This document shows positions 11,943 to 23,501 of a DNA stretch of 64,000 bases, piece by piece (within the stretch, counting starts at the first letter, position 1; each line of letters starts with the position of its first letter). The position numbers and the translations under genes are program-made. The stretch spans positions 39,724,485 to 39,788,484 of the forward strand of contig CM034237.1 of NCBI GenBank assembly GCA_019916065.1, given 5' to 3'. The notes under the pieces are model-generated. The model saw nothing but the letters and a program-made list of their open reading frames with translations. It ran no database searches and had not been told where the DNA came from. Source of the DNA: Vitellaria paradoxa. Lineage: Eukaryota; Streptophyta; Magnoliopsida; Ericales; Sapotaceae.

Positions 11943-14900
11943 ATGAATGATAAATGATTTGGTGTGTTTGGTGTTGTACAAAATTAATATAAACTTATGG
12001 AAATTGTAATCTCGTAATTTATACTATGAGAAAAAGAATTTATATTTTGTAAAAACTTCTTGTTGTTTGGAGTGTTCTAAACACCCCAATGAAGGGGTAC
12101 ACATCAATAACATGAAATGGAACCTCAGTTGAATGAATATAATTCAATCACAATATTCTATACACAGATATTGTAAAACGATTTTATATATAACTATTAT
12201 ATTTAGAAAAAATTCCTCTAATTAAAAACAATCCATTAACATCTCTAAATGTTTATATATGTGACATAACCATAACAGTAATTCTATATATGTTAAATCA
12301 TCATTCATAACATCATACATAGAAAAATAATATTTATTTTAAATTTGAGGCTTTGACTAAATTAATTCATGAATTTGACTAGAATTCACTTTAAACTCAC
12401 CAATTCAAAGAGAGGAGCGTGATTCACCATGCAGAGTGAATGATTATGTAACTCAGCACTAGGGGTAGACTTAAGCTAGAATGGGTTAAGTTGAGCTGAG
12501 ATTTATTTTATTTAAACTAAACTCAAGTTATTTATTTTTTGAGTGAGCTTTTGTATAAATTCGAACTCAATTTGATAAAAAAAATTAATAATAATAATAA
12601 GTTTGAGATTAGTTGACAAGTAGCTTGATTAAAATAAAATAATATTGTTCCAAAATATAATAAATAAATTAACATAAGGGTCAAAAAAATACAAAAAAAG
12701 TACAGTCTCACACTTATGAGTGACACTTGATAATTTAATGGTTAGTTAGGTATTTGGTAAAATTTTGTAAAAGATAGAGAAAGTTAGAAAAAATTGGAAA
12801 AAGTTAGTAAAAATTAGAGAAAGTTAATGGAAGTTATGTTTGGTAGAGAAAATTGAAGAAAATTAATAAAAATTAGTTTTCTTCTCCTTCTTTCTTCTTC
12901 TTTTTCTTGTGATCGAAACGGCCCGATAGAACCTCTAAATTTTCCTAAGCTTTGATATCATGCTTATAATACTGCAAATATTGTAAAAAATGTTCATTTT
13001 TTGAACATCTCCTTAATTTAAGTTAACCGTCCTTATCATCACAATTTTCCCCTAATATATGTTGCTTTCAATTACTCTAAACTTTTCCACACATATTTTT
13101 ATTCACCAGTTAAGTTTATTTCTAATAATTATTAAAAATTTTAACAAAACTTTTATATTTCTGAAAAGATTAATTTATTGGTTGAATCATACTTATTTTA
13201 TTAATTTTAGACTCTATTTTAAAAAATATCTACACACAAAATTACAGACGTCATTTAATAAAAAATTAAAATTATTATAATATCAATTCTATTGTCATTT
13301 TTAAATATGTATCTTGTATATGTATATTTTTTATTATTACTTTCTCCTATGCATACTATTTTTTTCTCTAATGATTTTGAATTATTTATCTAAACAACTT
13401 AATACTACAAGAGATGACCTTTTTAACTTAAGATAATCTGATTTAGAAACAGTTTATGAAATGTAAGGATATACTTGAGAAATATTTTAAAATTTAGGAT
13501 AAAAATTGTATTAATTTTAAGTTCACTTAATTAAAATATGAATTAAAGTTCAGAAATTAATTTCATAGTATACTATAAGAAAAATATAATTTCTTATCAG
13601 ATTATTTTTTTGCTAGAATGATACAACAATGATATTTTTGTAATAAAAATACATTTTAGTGGCATGAACTCTTTTGTTTAAAGTGATTGACACAAAATAG
13701 AGTCACACCATTTTGGTGTAACGTATTTTTTCCTTTTTCAATTTTCTCCCTTTTTTTGGGGGATATAGCATTATATGTATGTTTGGAGTTGTATAAATTA
13801 ATATAAATTTGTAAAAATTGTAATCTTGTAATTTGTATTATGAGTAAAAAAAAATTTAAATTTTGTAGATATTTGTTTTATTTTACAGAGAACCAAACAG
13901 CCTTATTTATAAAACAAGCCTCCATTTGGGGTAAGCTACAAAGTAACTTCTTGGGGTTTGACTTGAAAGTAACTATTTTTTTTTAATTGGAGTAAATTTT
14001 ATTTTATTTTATTTTTAAGCATTAACTTAAATCTTACTTTAAGATTTATGGTTTTCTTTTTTTTCTTTTAAATTAAGGACTTGAGAGATAATTAGTTATA
14101 ATCTCTCTCTCAGTGATTAGTTAGTCCGCATGCTCTCACTATAAATTTTCCAAGTTTTAAGATAAAATGGTCATTGAAGACAACTAATTACAATTAAAAG
14201 CATAAGGCCTTAATTTTTACCAGAAAAAAAATGAAAGTCATGAAATAAAATTTCAAGTAAAACTCAGAGTCAAAGTGAAATATGTCATTTTTTTAATTAA
14301 ATTTACAGTGGATAAATTAGACTTAGCACAATCTTAATTTATCTAAAATTTTACTCTAATAGAGGTACTTTATATTGCCTCAATTTATTATTTACCCCCT
14401 TTATTGGTTAGCAATAAAGAATTGAGTTCGGTTCGAAAACTTACAAACTAGTTTCGAGTTGAGCTCAATAAAATAATATATATTTTTATAATATTTCTCT
14501 ATTTTTTAATAATATTTTTATATTATTATTATAATATTTTGTTTGTTATATTTTAGACAAAAACGACGTTGTTTTGGTTTAAGTGAGCTACTCCCAAATA
14601 GATTTCGAGACTAAATTCTTCTTTATCAAATCGAACTTGAGTTTATATAAAAGTTCGAATCGAGCTTGAGCCAGGTATAAAGAACTCGAGTCGAGTTAGA
14701 ATAAATTAAATCTCAGTTCGATTCGACTTAATTCGTTTCCATCCCTACATTTGGTTATTAATTTAATTTATATACCTTCACTTAAAAACAAATAAATAAA
14801 TAAAAGTAATGATTTGTAAAAAAAGAATGTCAAAACAAACAATCGATGGAGGTTGTCATCCCCCGACACTGATGGACAAATTAGTAAATGTGATGTAGAA

Positions 14901-15400
14901 AAGGAAGATGCAGATAAGATTCTAGGATTGTGAAACAATATTTTAACTTATTATTATTCACTTTGTTGTGGCTTATTAATTGCTATTCATCCTTGCCATT
15001 CTCGAAGGATTTGGTGGGTGGGGGATTGACTGAGATCATCTCCCTTAGTATATGGATACAAATCTACTAAATTGGATGGCTAGGATGGAAAACTCAAAGC
15101 AAGTCCCATCCTAAATGTAAAAATAGGGTATGCCATGGGTCTAGGCTCCCTTACTTAACTGGCCATGTCTCTCGAGATATTTTTATCCTCTCTACCTTTG
15201 TTTCAACTAGTGTATGGAATGTTAGATTTCTTTGTTTGAGTGTACTCAGTAAATGCAAAATCTCACAACAAATAACAGATAATTAGAAATATTGCAATGC
15301 ATATAAACAATATAAAAAACTAGGTTGTAGTGATGGAAAAATTAACTATAATGTAGAATTTTGTCATTAAAGATGTTTTCTATGATATAATGTTTTCATC
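11943..15400. other. intergenic AT-rich DNA with MITE fragments
   Basis: No gene is seen. Two fragments of one repeat (TTTGGTGTTGTACAAAATTAA at about 11965 and TTTGGAGTTGTATAAATTAA at about 13790, each followed by TAATCT.GTAATTT) mark MITE pieces. At 14425-14750 a stretch rich in TCGAGTT/CGAGCTTGAG/TCGAACTTGAG ends CATCCCTAC. It looks like a GAGCTCGA-rich plant MITE, with a possible relative at 12460-12560. Confidence 0.4.
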
Positions 15401-16192
15401 ACATGGTTGCCACAATAGGTTTATATCATATTTTGAATTTTCACAACCCAGGATACGAGCTAAATTGCACGGAATCACACATGATCATACATTTTGTCTC
15501 GTAATCACAGTCACGCAGCATTAACTGGAGCAAAGACTGAATAGAAGTCTATAAAAGAATAACAAAGTCAGAACCATTAGCTGTATAACAACATTCTGAT
15601 AATAATAAACTAATATCAAGACTCAACTTAGTTCATAAAATCTTATTAAAAACACTAAGCATAGTAAAGTATAAAATACCTCATACAAGGTCTGTACAAA
15701 ACTTCAACAATAAAATGTACAACCTAAGACTCTTGACCCGCTGATCTTATTTGCATCTCAACTAAAACCCACCCGTAACAAATTTTGTAAAGGAGTGAGC
15801 ACTAAATCTATGTGTGCTTAATGTAACAACTACATATATACAATAACAATATATTATGCTATCTGAAAAGATGTAAAGTAAAACAATAATAATCTTGTGT
15901 TAAATGCACACATCTAAACTATTATTGACAAAATGATTTGGGTTGCCAATACTAACAAAATGAGATGAAACATGATGTGATGTTTGAGAACTAGTAGTAC
16001 ATATTAGGGATCGATGTGAGTAGGGTTACGAGACAAAACCATTTAGTTGATCTATGTGTTAAGGCATCATTGTGGAGTTGTAGAATCCACATGGAAACAT
16101 GAGTTGACATTGCAACTAAAATATCTATCCCTGTTCACAATTGAGATTTGTGATTTACATTTTGAGGGTGAAATTTCTACAAGAGTGAGAAT
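15400..16192 (-). mobile_element. LTR-like fragment, minus orientation (tentative)
   Basis: On the - strand this moderately unique stretch contains GTTACGGGTGGGTTTTAGTTG and TTTTATTGTTGAAGTTTTG, wording typical of non-coding LTR/UTR DNA of plant Gypsy-type elements. No coding sequence and no boundaries can be shown. It abuts the TGTAACACCCGA start of the next element. Confidence 0.25.
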
Positions 16193-19100
16193 GTAACACC
16201 CGATATTTAATGTTGAAATTTATCAAAATTTTGGACCATTTAAATATTTAAACTTGAGGTTTGATCCAAATTAATGGGTTTTATTTTATTTTCCTAGTTC
16301 GGATTTGGCTTGAACTTATATTTGGGCTAAAAATTTGGACCAAAGGTCTAGCCCATTTTCTTTTCTTCCTTTCCTTTCATTTTTCTTTTCTTATTCCCGA
16401 ATTCTTCTCTTCTGCTGGAGCTAAGCATGCAAGGGAAAGAGATAGAGAGAAAGAGAAAAGAGAGAAAAAAATAAGATTAAACGGATTTAGAACTATTCAT
16501 TATCGTGATCATCGTAGTTTTGTTCATTTGTCGTGGTTTGGCCTGATGCGAGAGTTATAAGCATGTAATGGTTAGAGGATTCTGAGAAAATTTCTCTATT
16601 TCTTTTTTTTTTTTCCTTCAAAATTGGAATAAGTGAGTTTGTATTTGTGTTTTTATAAATTCTTAGCATGATTTTGACATATTATATTCTTGATTGATAA
16701 AAATTTGACATATATTTGGGTTGATGTATATATGTACATATATAAGAGTGTATATATTTACATGCATGTATGCATATATGTTGAGATTATGCTGAATCTA
16801 TGAGTTATTTGGATAGATTTTTGCTTAAGAAAATGTTATTAATACTCTTACATTTTATATTTGTTGAATTGTTGAATTAATGGCTTTAAATGAATGATTT
16901 GGGAGTTTAGGGTTCAATGTTCAATAAGAAAACGAATCAGAGATTGATTCTGAATTGTCCTCGTTCGAATGAGTGTTCGGATGTCTGAGATAGGGTATTT
17001 GTTTGGAGGGCTTTCGAATGCCTAGGTTAGAACTACCTCCGTTCAGACGGGCATCTATACGTTTAACATTGGTCTACGTTTGGACAATTTTTCAGACGTC
17101 TATATTTGGGACCCCATTTGGACAAGCGTTCGAATGGCTGGCTTAAGCATTTGTTGAATTTGAAAATTTTATTTTGAAATGACATATTCTGGTTCTTTAG
17201 CCCCTACCCTTGGTTAATGATAATAATTATGATTGTTCTTAAATCATCCAAACCTTATTAAATTGTGGAAGTTATTTATAAGATGTTTGAGAATGGTAAG
17301 TCTTTATTTATTTATGTTGTTATTATTTATTATTGATTATACATATCATGTGCATTAGGCTGAAGTGGTATTGTCTCGATTTATTGTGATTATTGATCTG
17401 GCTGAAAGTGTCATGTAGTTATTATTGATGTGTTAAGAGATGAGTCATGTATATTGGTATGATCTATGATTTTGAGAAAAATGATAAAATGAGAATTTTG
17501 GAAATCCCTAATGATCCCAGTTGATATGTAAGGCTAGTAATTAGTCATTGGAGTTGGAATGTTAATCTTGAGATATAATTTGATGAGATTCCTCTGGACT
17601 GTTGTTGGACCTTACTAGAGATTAGAAGATTTCTGAATAGGGCTGTAACAAGGTTCCTTAGCAAAAAAAGTCGAGGTGTGACATAGTTTGATGCGATCTA
17701 ACATCGATTAACAAGGGCGATCTTTGGTATTATATATAGGGGCTTGACAATCATGCCCTTTCGAGCTGACTTTTGAGGTGCAGTTAGTCCAGGTTTGTAT
17801 CATCTGGTATCAGAGCCAAACCTTGTCTGATCGGTGTGCCCTACAGGTTCGGTTTCTTGCACAAAGATGTGCAGTCTAAAGGGAGCGGGTCTAATGCGAT
17901 CCTGCATTCATATGATTGGTGTGCCCTACATAATCGATTCCCTACATGAGAATGTGCAATTTAAAGAGATCGGGTATGATGCAATTTCATATCGGTTAAT
18001 GAAGATGGCATTTAGTGTTATATATAATAAACTTAGCCTAACTCCACCTCAAAAGTTAGCTCGCAAGAGAAGGGTTGTCAAATCCATATTTATAACACCA
18101 AAGACCGCCTTTGCTAACTAATGTAGGATCATATCAGACCCGACCTCTTCAAACTACATGTCTTACTGTAGGGAACCGAACCTGTGGGGCACACCGATCA
18201 AACAAGATTTGGCTTAATTACCAAAAAAAAAAAAAAAGATTTGGCTCTAGTACCAAATGATACGAATCTGGCCTAACTCCACCTCAAAAGATAACTCGCA
18301 AGGAAAGGGTTGTCAAACCCATGGACATTAATGATATCGAACTTGTGACAACAATAAAGGACTTTGAACCCGACCTTCCCCGATATATAAAGATCACTCT
18401 CGCTAACCAATGTGGAATTACATCACGGTTCCCTTAAGTCTTATATCAGTGAGAACGTAATATGATCCCCCATTCATGATTATTGAGAACTTGAGATAAA
18501 CGTTTGTTGTAAGCATAAACGGTGCAGTTGATGGTCTCGTGTGCTTTGCTAAATGTCACTTGTTCTAAGATAATTTTGGGGGTAGATAGAGGTTAAGATA
18601 AGTATTGACATTGTATTTTATTATTCCTTATTCCATGAGATTGCATTGTTATTGTGATGTGTTGAGATAATGAAATCGTTAGTTATGATGAAGTGTATTG
18701 TACAGTATATTGACAATGAATTTTGTTGAGAATCTAAAGAAATAAATAGAAAACTACAGTGACTTGATTTCTGAGATGGCATACGTAAGTAGTTTAGGCA
18801 TGAATAGTCTGAGTCTGGTCTTAATTATGAATCGTTATATTTGTTTTTATTCTATTAATCTCTTTTCATAGTTATTTTTTTTTTCTATTGAGTTAACCTA
18901 TAAGTATTGGGTGCCATTAATTAAGATTCAGTTGGGATGTTTGAATTGATCAAGAGATGATATTTTCTCACGTTATATCTGAAAAATCAAGTTTTCATTT
19001 TTGCGACCTTGAGCATGGGTTCCAGATTAGATTATTGTGTTATGGGATTTCTAATATTACTATAATCTATGTTATTGGCGGTGTAAGTCTTTAGATTTCA

Positions 19101-19290
19101 TTACAAAATGTGACAATTAGTTATTTACAATGTAGTTTATTATTTATATATGAATAAGGAATGATTTTATAAATGTCCAGATTAAATGATAATTTGACTT
19201 AATCTTGACTTAAGTTTTAATGGATTATTTTAGTTTTCATATTCTCATACTGTTTGTCCCAGATTATGAGATTAAGGTTGTGACAGAAGG
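16193..19290 (+). mobile_element. Gypsy-type LTR-like sequence, probably with nested insert
   Basis: It starts TGTAACACCCGATA directly after a purine-rich GTGAGAA, the usual start of many plant Gypsy LTRs. It contains a leader-like stretch (GGGCT.AA..TTTGGACCAAAGG, then purine-rich AGAGAGAAAGAG at about 16436-16470) and runs to about TTGTGACAGAA at 19283. An inverted relative of its first 900 bases lies at 23800-24805. A cluster of other LTR copies interrupts it at 17.68-18.44 kb. No gag or pol is present. The open frame at 16261-16560 lies inside it and is not a host gene. Confidence 0.45.
17682..18440. repeat. inverted cluster of short LTR-type repeats with facing primer-binding sites
   Basis: A + copy (17682-17855) includes GGGGCTTGACAATCATGCCC, GAGCTGACTTTTGAGGTG and the canonical initiator-Met primer site TGGTATCAGAGCC (17805-17817). 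Two - copies follow (about 18010-18215 and 18236-18435), with CACCTCAAAAG.T..CTCGCAAG and, for the last, a mutated site TGGTACTAGAGCC read on the - strand (18243-18255). GATCGGTGTGCCCTACAGG after the + copy is mirrored near 18185-18205. There is no coding sequence. The size and lack of genes fit TRIM-like or solo-LTR copies inserted into, or rearranged within, the surrounding element. Confidence 0.6.
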
Positions 19291-21679
19291 ACCAGGAAAA
19301 AGAAAAGAAATAAGAAAAAAAAAAGAGAAAGTTGAAATAATTTCACATCAGTGTTTTTTTATAGATCGTTATTAATCAGCTGAAGACAATCCCCTGTGTC
19401 CATAGTCTCTCATTTTTCCTATTTTCTACAATTTGACGTTGGTCCTTATGGACCATTCTTGACGCTATTGGGTTATCAATGATCCTTTTGAGATGGAAAA
19501 GAACCAAACAGTGGGGTATGGCCCGAGGAATGACATGTCTTTTTCTTGAATAAATTCAAATTAAATTCAAATAAAAAAAAGAAAATTTCAACTTAGGTGG
19601 ATCCAAACTTTCATTCTCCCTATCAACACTGATAGCTGTATTAGTGGACCAATCCAGTTATTTGATCGCCTAAATTAAGTTAAACATTTAATTTAAATCC
19701 AGTGATAATAATTACTCAAATGGGAACCTAAACTAAAATGGTTAAGCCTTAGATATTCATGTGGAGGATAGTGTTTGTATATATATTTACTTTTATTGCC
19801 AAGTCATACCTCATTAATTAATTAGTCAAGCTCTACAAAAATAAGCCAAAAACATAATTACTTAGACAATAATGCATAATGTGAACAATTAATAAATCAT
19901 CTCTTAAAAAAATTATAGCTACAATGCTCATGAAAAAGTGGAAATAAACTATAGCTATGGTGCTTAAGATTCATGTTTTAAAAATATCGAAAACGTATGT
20001 GATTTGATATTCTCTATTTCTTATGTTTTGGGTCAAAAAGACTCAAAATGATTTTTAACTATTTTATAACTAATGTACAAATTAGTTTTCTATTTTTTAA
20101 AATATGTTTTGAAAAGACAAATGACTAAATATATTTTGGGTTATTTTATTGTTTTTAAAAACGTAAAATGAAAAACGAATTCAAAATAACTATACTTAGG
20201 TTTTTTACTAAAGCTAAAAAGTCAGAGACTGAACTAGTTTTGTCAGTTGCTGAGGATAAAAATTACATATTGTTTTGAAGAAAGTGAGAAATTTTTTATA
20301 ATAAAATATTAAGAATAATTATAGTAATATTAATAAAATTTACGAGAATAATTTTAAATTTTAAAATTATTTTAACAAAATTGATAATTTTGACGATGAA
20401 TTGATTTTGTACATGTGTACTGCATTGGAAAAATACTAATTACAAGTGGATATTAAAGCAAATTAACAAAATTATATAGAGCATTACAAAAATAACTATA
20501 GTAATAAACAAAAAAAATTTCAATGAGATAGAATGTCCCGACACCATAAGATTTGATTCAGTCCTTGAAGAAAAGTCTAGTAATTTCTAATTATATGCAA
20601 CATAAACTTGAGTAATTCCTTCGATTTAACTCATTAATTACTTATGAACAATAATATTTTTCTTAGTTATTTAATTCAATTTTTTCGTGTTTAGTGAATA
20701 ATTATGTATTCTATTAAAATTAAGAAATGATGAGTAATTTCTAATTATATGTAACAATTTTTATTTATTTTAATTTCTTCAATCAATGTAAATTTGATTC
20801 AAATGCTATAAACAAACATTATGCTAAAACTACGAAAATGGGTGAGTAATTTCTATTCATATGCAAGATAAATGTTATTAATTGCTTTACTCGAGAAATA
20901 CACATATTATGCAAAAACTATGAAAAGGTGAGGAATTTCTTATTATACGAAACATAAATTTTATTAATTTTGTCTCAAAAGTTATAAGGTGCATTTGGTA
21001 ATCTAATTTTTAGTAGAAAGCTACGAAAAGTTATTTCTTGGGTATTTGACAAAACACTAATTTTTAATCATTTTTTTACTCAGTTACAGTAATTTACTCA
21101 ACACAACAGTTACTAAAAATTACCAAAAATTACTCCAAATTGTCAAAAGTTACCAAAAATTTTATCAAATACCGAAAAATTACAAATATTTACTAAAAAT
21201 TGCTAAAAATTATTGTTTGCTTCACCAAATGCATCAAAAATTACAACTAGCAAATTTCAACAAAAAAATGATTAAAATTGTTAAAATTTAAACTTTCAAA
21301 CAATACCATAATATTTTTTTGAGTAATAAACTATCATGCCCCTAAACTTATAGTCTAGGACGGATGACATAAAAATTTGGGAACTGATTAAAATTGATAA
21401 AAATGTAGCCCTAGCTTAGTCAATATCATAAATATCAATTAAATTATTCACAAATAATTGAATAATGATATAAATCTGTCAACATAATCTCAGGAGCAAC
21501 ATCTAACGTTCGCACAGTCATAATATATATTATAATCATGTTTATATCTCTCAAAAATATGATATCATAAATGTAAACATCAAATCCATACTAAGGGTCA
21601 TGCAATCTATAATATTAATAATTTAAATCTTAGTTAAGAAAAATGAATATAACTACTATTATCTATTATTAAGACCAAA
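19291..21679. other. intergenic, no gene seen
   Basis: AT-rich, with recurring AGTAATTTCTAATTATATG.AACATAA words at about 20578, 20732, 20842 and 20933 (and again at 24836 and 25372). These suggest a diffuse, decayed tandem repeat. The stretch 20990-21260 has repeats of AAAAATTACCAAAAATTACT type and ends that resemble the short MITEs (GGTGCATTTGGTAA). Confidence 0.4.
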
Positions 21680-21693
21680 TTTACGTTACTCAA

Positions 21694-21900
21694 CCCACCC
21701 CTGGTTGGTTCAGTAAAGTGGGAGTCAAGCCTAAGGCTTGGGTGATATATCTAGGTTGCAAGTTCGATTCTCACCTGGAGCGGCCAGGATTTAAGTGAGG
21801 GGCCGTAGCGGTGGGTTGTTATGCTAGTTCCCCCGAGGGTTTGTAGCTCAGTTGGTAAAACCGCTGGGTGATTTCCCCCGTTATAAAAAAAGAAAAAAGA
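21694..21900 (+). mobile_element. tRNA-derived SINE with A-rich tail
   Basis: It is flanked by a 14-bp direct repeat with one mismatch (TTTACGTTACTCAA at 21680-21693, TTTACATTACTCAA at 21901-21914). The 5' part carries a box A-like TGGTTCAGTAAAG and a box B-like AGTTCGATTCTC (21761-21772). The 3' end is an A-rich tail. A second tRNA-like 5' half, GTAGCTCAGTTGGTAAAACC, lies at about 21843-21862, so the element may be a dimer of two tRNA-related units. Confidence 0.75.
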
Positions 21901-21914
21901 TTTACATTACTCAA

Positions 21915-22404
21915 GCGTAAGCTGCCTATATATCCCATCTTGGAAATTAAGTCATCGCAGTTCTTAATTTATATCTCTTATTTCATAACCAAACACATGA
22001 CCAACTAGACAAACCATACATCTTATCAATTAATGTTGCAGCCACATTCCATCAACATCTTACTATAAAAGCACATAAATGCAATCTCATGTAATGGGAT
22101 GTGATGGAAGATAATATCAATGCATACTCTAGTCTCTATCGATTTCCAACCTTATCTTGGGACAGGTGATGCTCAGCAAAACATATGGGATTACCAACTG
22201 CACCGTTTACACTTATGACAAACATATATCTCAATATATATATATATACTAGTGGGGAACTGTGTTACAACCTCACTAGTGTAAGACTCAAGGGAATCGT
22301 CTTACACCCATTGGCCCTTTTACTAGGGAACCATGTTATACTATTAGCCATGCATCTGCTTAGCTGAAGCAGGGTTCAGATGCAGTTCGAAGAAAATCTC
22401 AAAA
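21915..22404. other. intergenic, no gene seen
   Basis: Ordinary intergenic sequence between the SINE and the CACTA element, with a short (AT)n run at about 22233-22248. The 60-codon open frame at 22185-22367 shows no recognisable domain. Confidence 0.5.
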
Positions 22405-22917
22405 CACTACAACAAATCACACTTTCGGCGACCACTTTTCCCGACCAAATATGAATTTGGTCACTAAAGGCGACTTTTCCCGACCAAATATAAATTTAGT
22501 CGGCAATAGTCACTTTTCCCTGACCAAAAAAATGTTAGTCGCCAAAGGATAACTTTTCTCGACTAATTGGTTGCTAAAGGGTAACTTTTCTCGACCAAAT
22601 ATAAATTTGGTCGCTAAAGGGAACTTTTCCCTACCAATTGGTCGGGAAAAGTGTAAAAAAAATTATTACAAAAAAAAGTTAAAATAATTAAATAAAAATA
22701 ATAAAAATTTTAACACTTTTGGCGACCAATTGGTCGGCAAAAGTGTAAAAAAAAATTATTAAAAAAAGTTAAAATAATTAAATAAAAATAGAAAAAATTT
22801 AACACTTTTGGCGACCAATTGGTCGCTAAAGGGGAACTTTTACCTACCAATTGGTCGGCAAAAGTGTTAAAATTTTTTAATATATATATAAATATGTAAA
22901 ATATATATACAAATGAA

Positions 22918-22998
22918 AGCTTGGCCTAGTGGCCAAACGCGCCAGCTTCTAAAGAGATGGCATGAGTTCGAGTCTCACTAACAACAACAACAAAAATC
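22918..22998 (+). mobile_element. tRNA-like SINE or SINE fragment inside CACTA
   Basis: It has a box A-like TGGCCTAGTGG (22922-22932) and a box B-like GAGTTCGAGTCTC (22964-22976), about 31 bases apart, then an (AAC)n tail. The sequence lacks an acceptor-stem partner, so it is not a working tRNA gene. No clear target duplication was found. Confidence 0.55.
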
Positions 22999-23023
22999 TC
23001 AAAAATATAGAGACGACACGTGG

Positions 23024-23105
23024 CATAATGATAGATCGACACGTGGCACAACACCAAGGTGCCATGCGGCATGATGACATGTCAACAAATAATGCCACGT
23101 GGCAC
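23024..23105. promoter_or_regulatory. cluster of G-box/ABRE-type CACGTGGC motifs in the CACTA element
   Basis: ACACGTGGCA occurs at about 23027 and 23039 as a short direct repeat, with a further CCACGTGGCA at about 23096 and a related CATGCGGCA between. CACGTGGC is the core recognised by plant bZIP (ABF/AREB) and bHLH factors. Whether it acts on any gene is unknown; the nearest gene start is about 4 kb to the right. Confidence 0.4.
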
Positions 23106-23501
23106 CACATTTAAATTTTTATTTTTTTAAATTAATTTAAATTTTCAATTCTAAACTTTTTGCCGACCAATTGGTCGGGAAAAGTGTATAATTACCGACC
23201 AATTGGTCGGAAAAAGTGTACAATTGCCGACCAATTGGTCGGAAAAAGTGAAGAATTGCTGATCAATTGGTCAGCAAAAGATTTTTTATTTTTTCCATTA
23301 AATATTCTTTGTTGACCAATTAGTCGGGAAAGGTTTTACATTTGCCGACCAAATGATTTTTTGGTCGGGAAAAGTTTCCCTGACGAGCCTTCGCCGACCA
23401 AATACCGACCAAATAAGTTTGGTCGGAAAAAGTTTCGCCGACTAAATTGTACCCTTCAGCGACCAAAATTTTGGTCGGCAATTGTGTGATTTTTTGTAGT
23501 G

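Larger units (their letters stand above)
22405..23501. mobile_element. non-autonomous CACTA (CMC/EnSpm) element, 1.1 kb
   Basis: The terminal inverted repeats are CACTACAACAAATCACAC on the left and, read inverted, CACTACAAAAAATCACAC on the right. Both sides show AAA, the 3-bp target duplication expected of CACTA elements. Subterminal regions are packed with direct and inverted copies of GACCAATTGGTCGG...AAAAGTG (about 22420-22865 and 23160-23480), the kind of repeat array transposase binds. No transposase is encoded. It also contains a tRNA-like insert (22918-22998) and four CACGTGGC motifs. Confidence 0.9.

Noticed and set aside
16261..18121. 99- and 95-codon frames as host genes
   Set aside because: They lie within LTR-like sequence and the inverted LTR cluster and have no domains.
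22918..22980. tRNA gene
   Set aside because: Box A and box B are present but no acceptor stem can be paired and it sits in a CACTA element; treated as a SINE-like unit.
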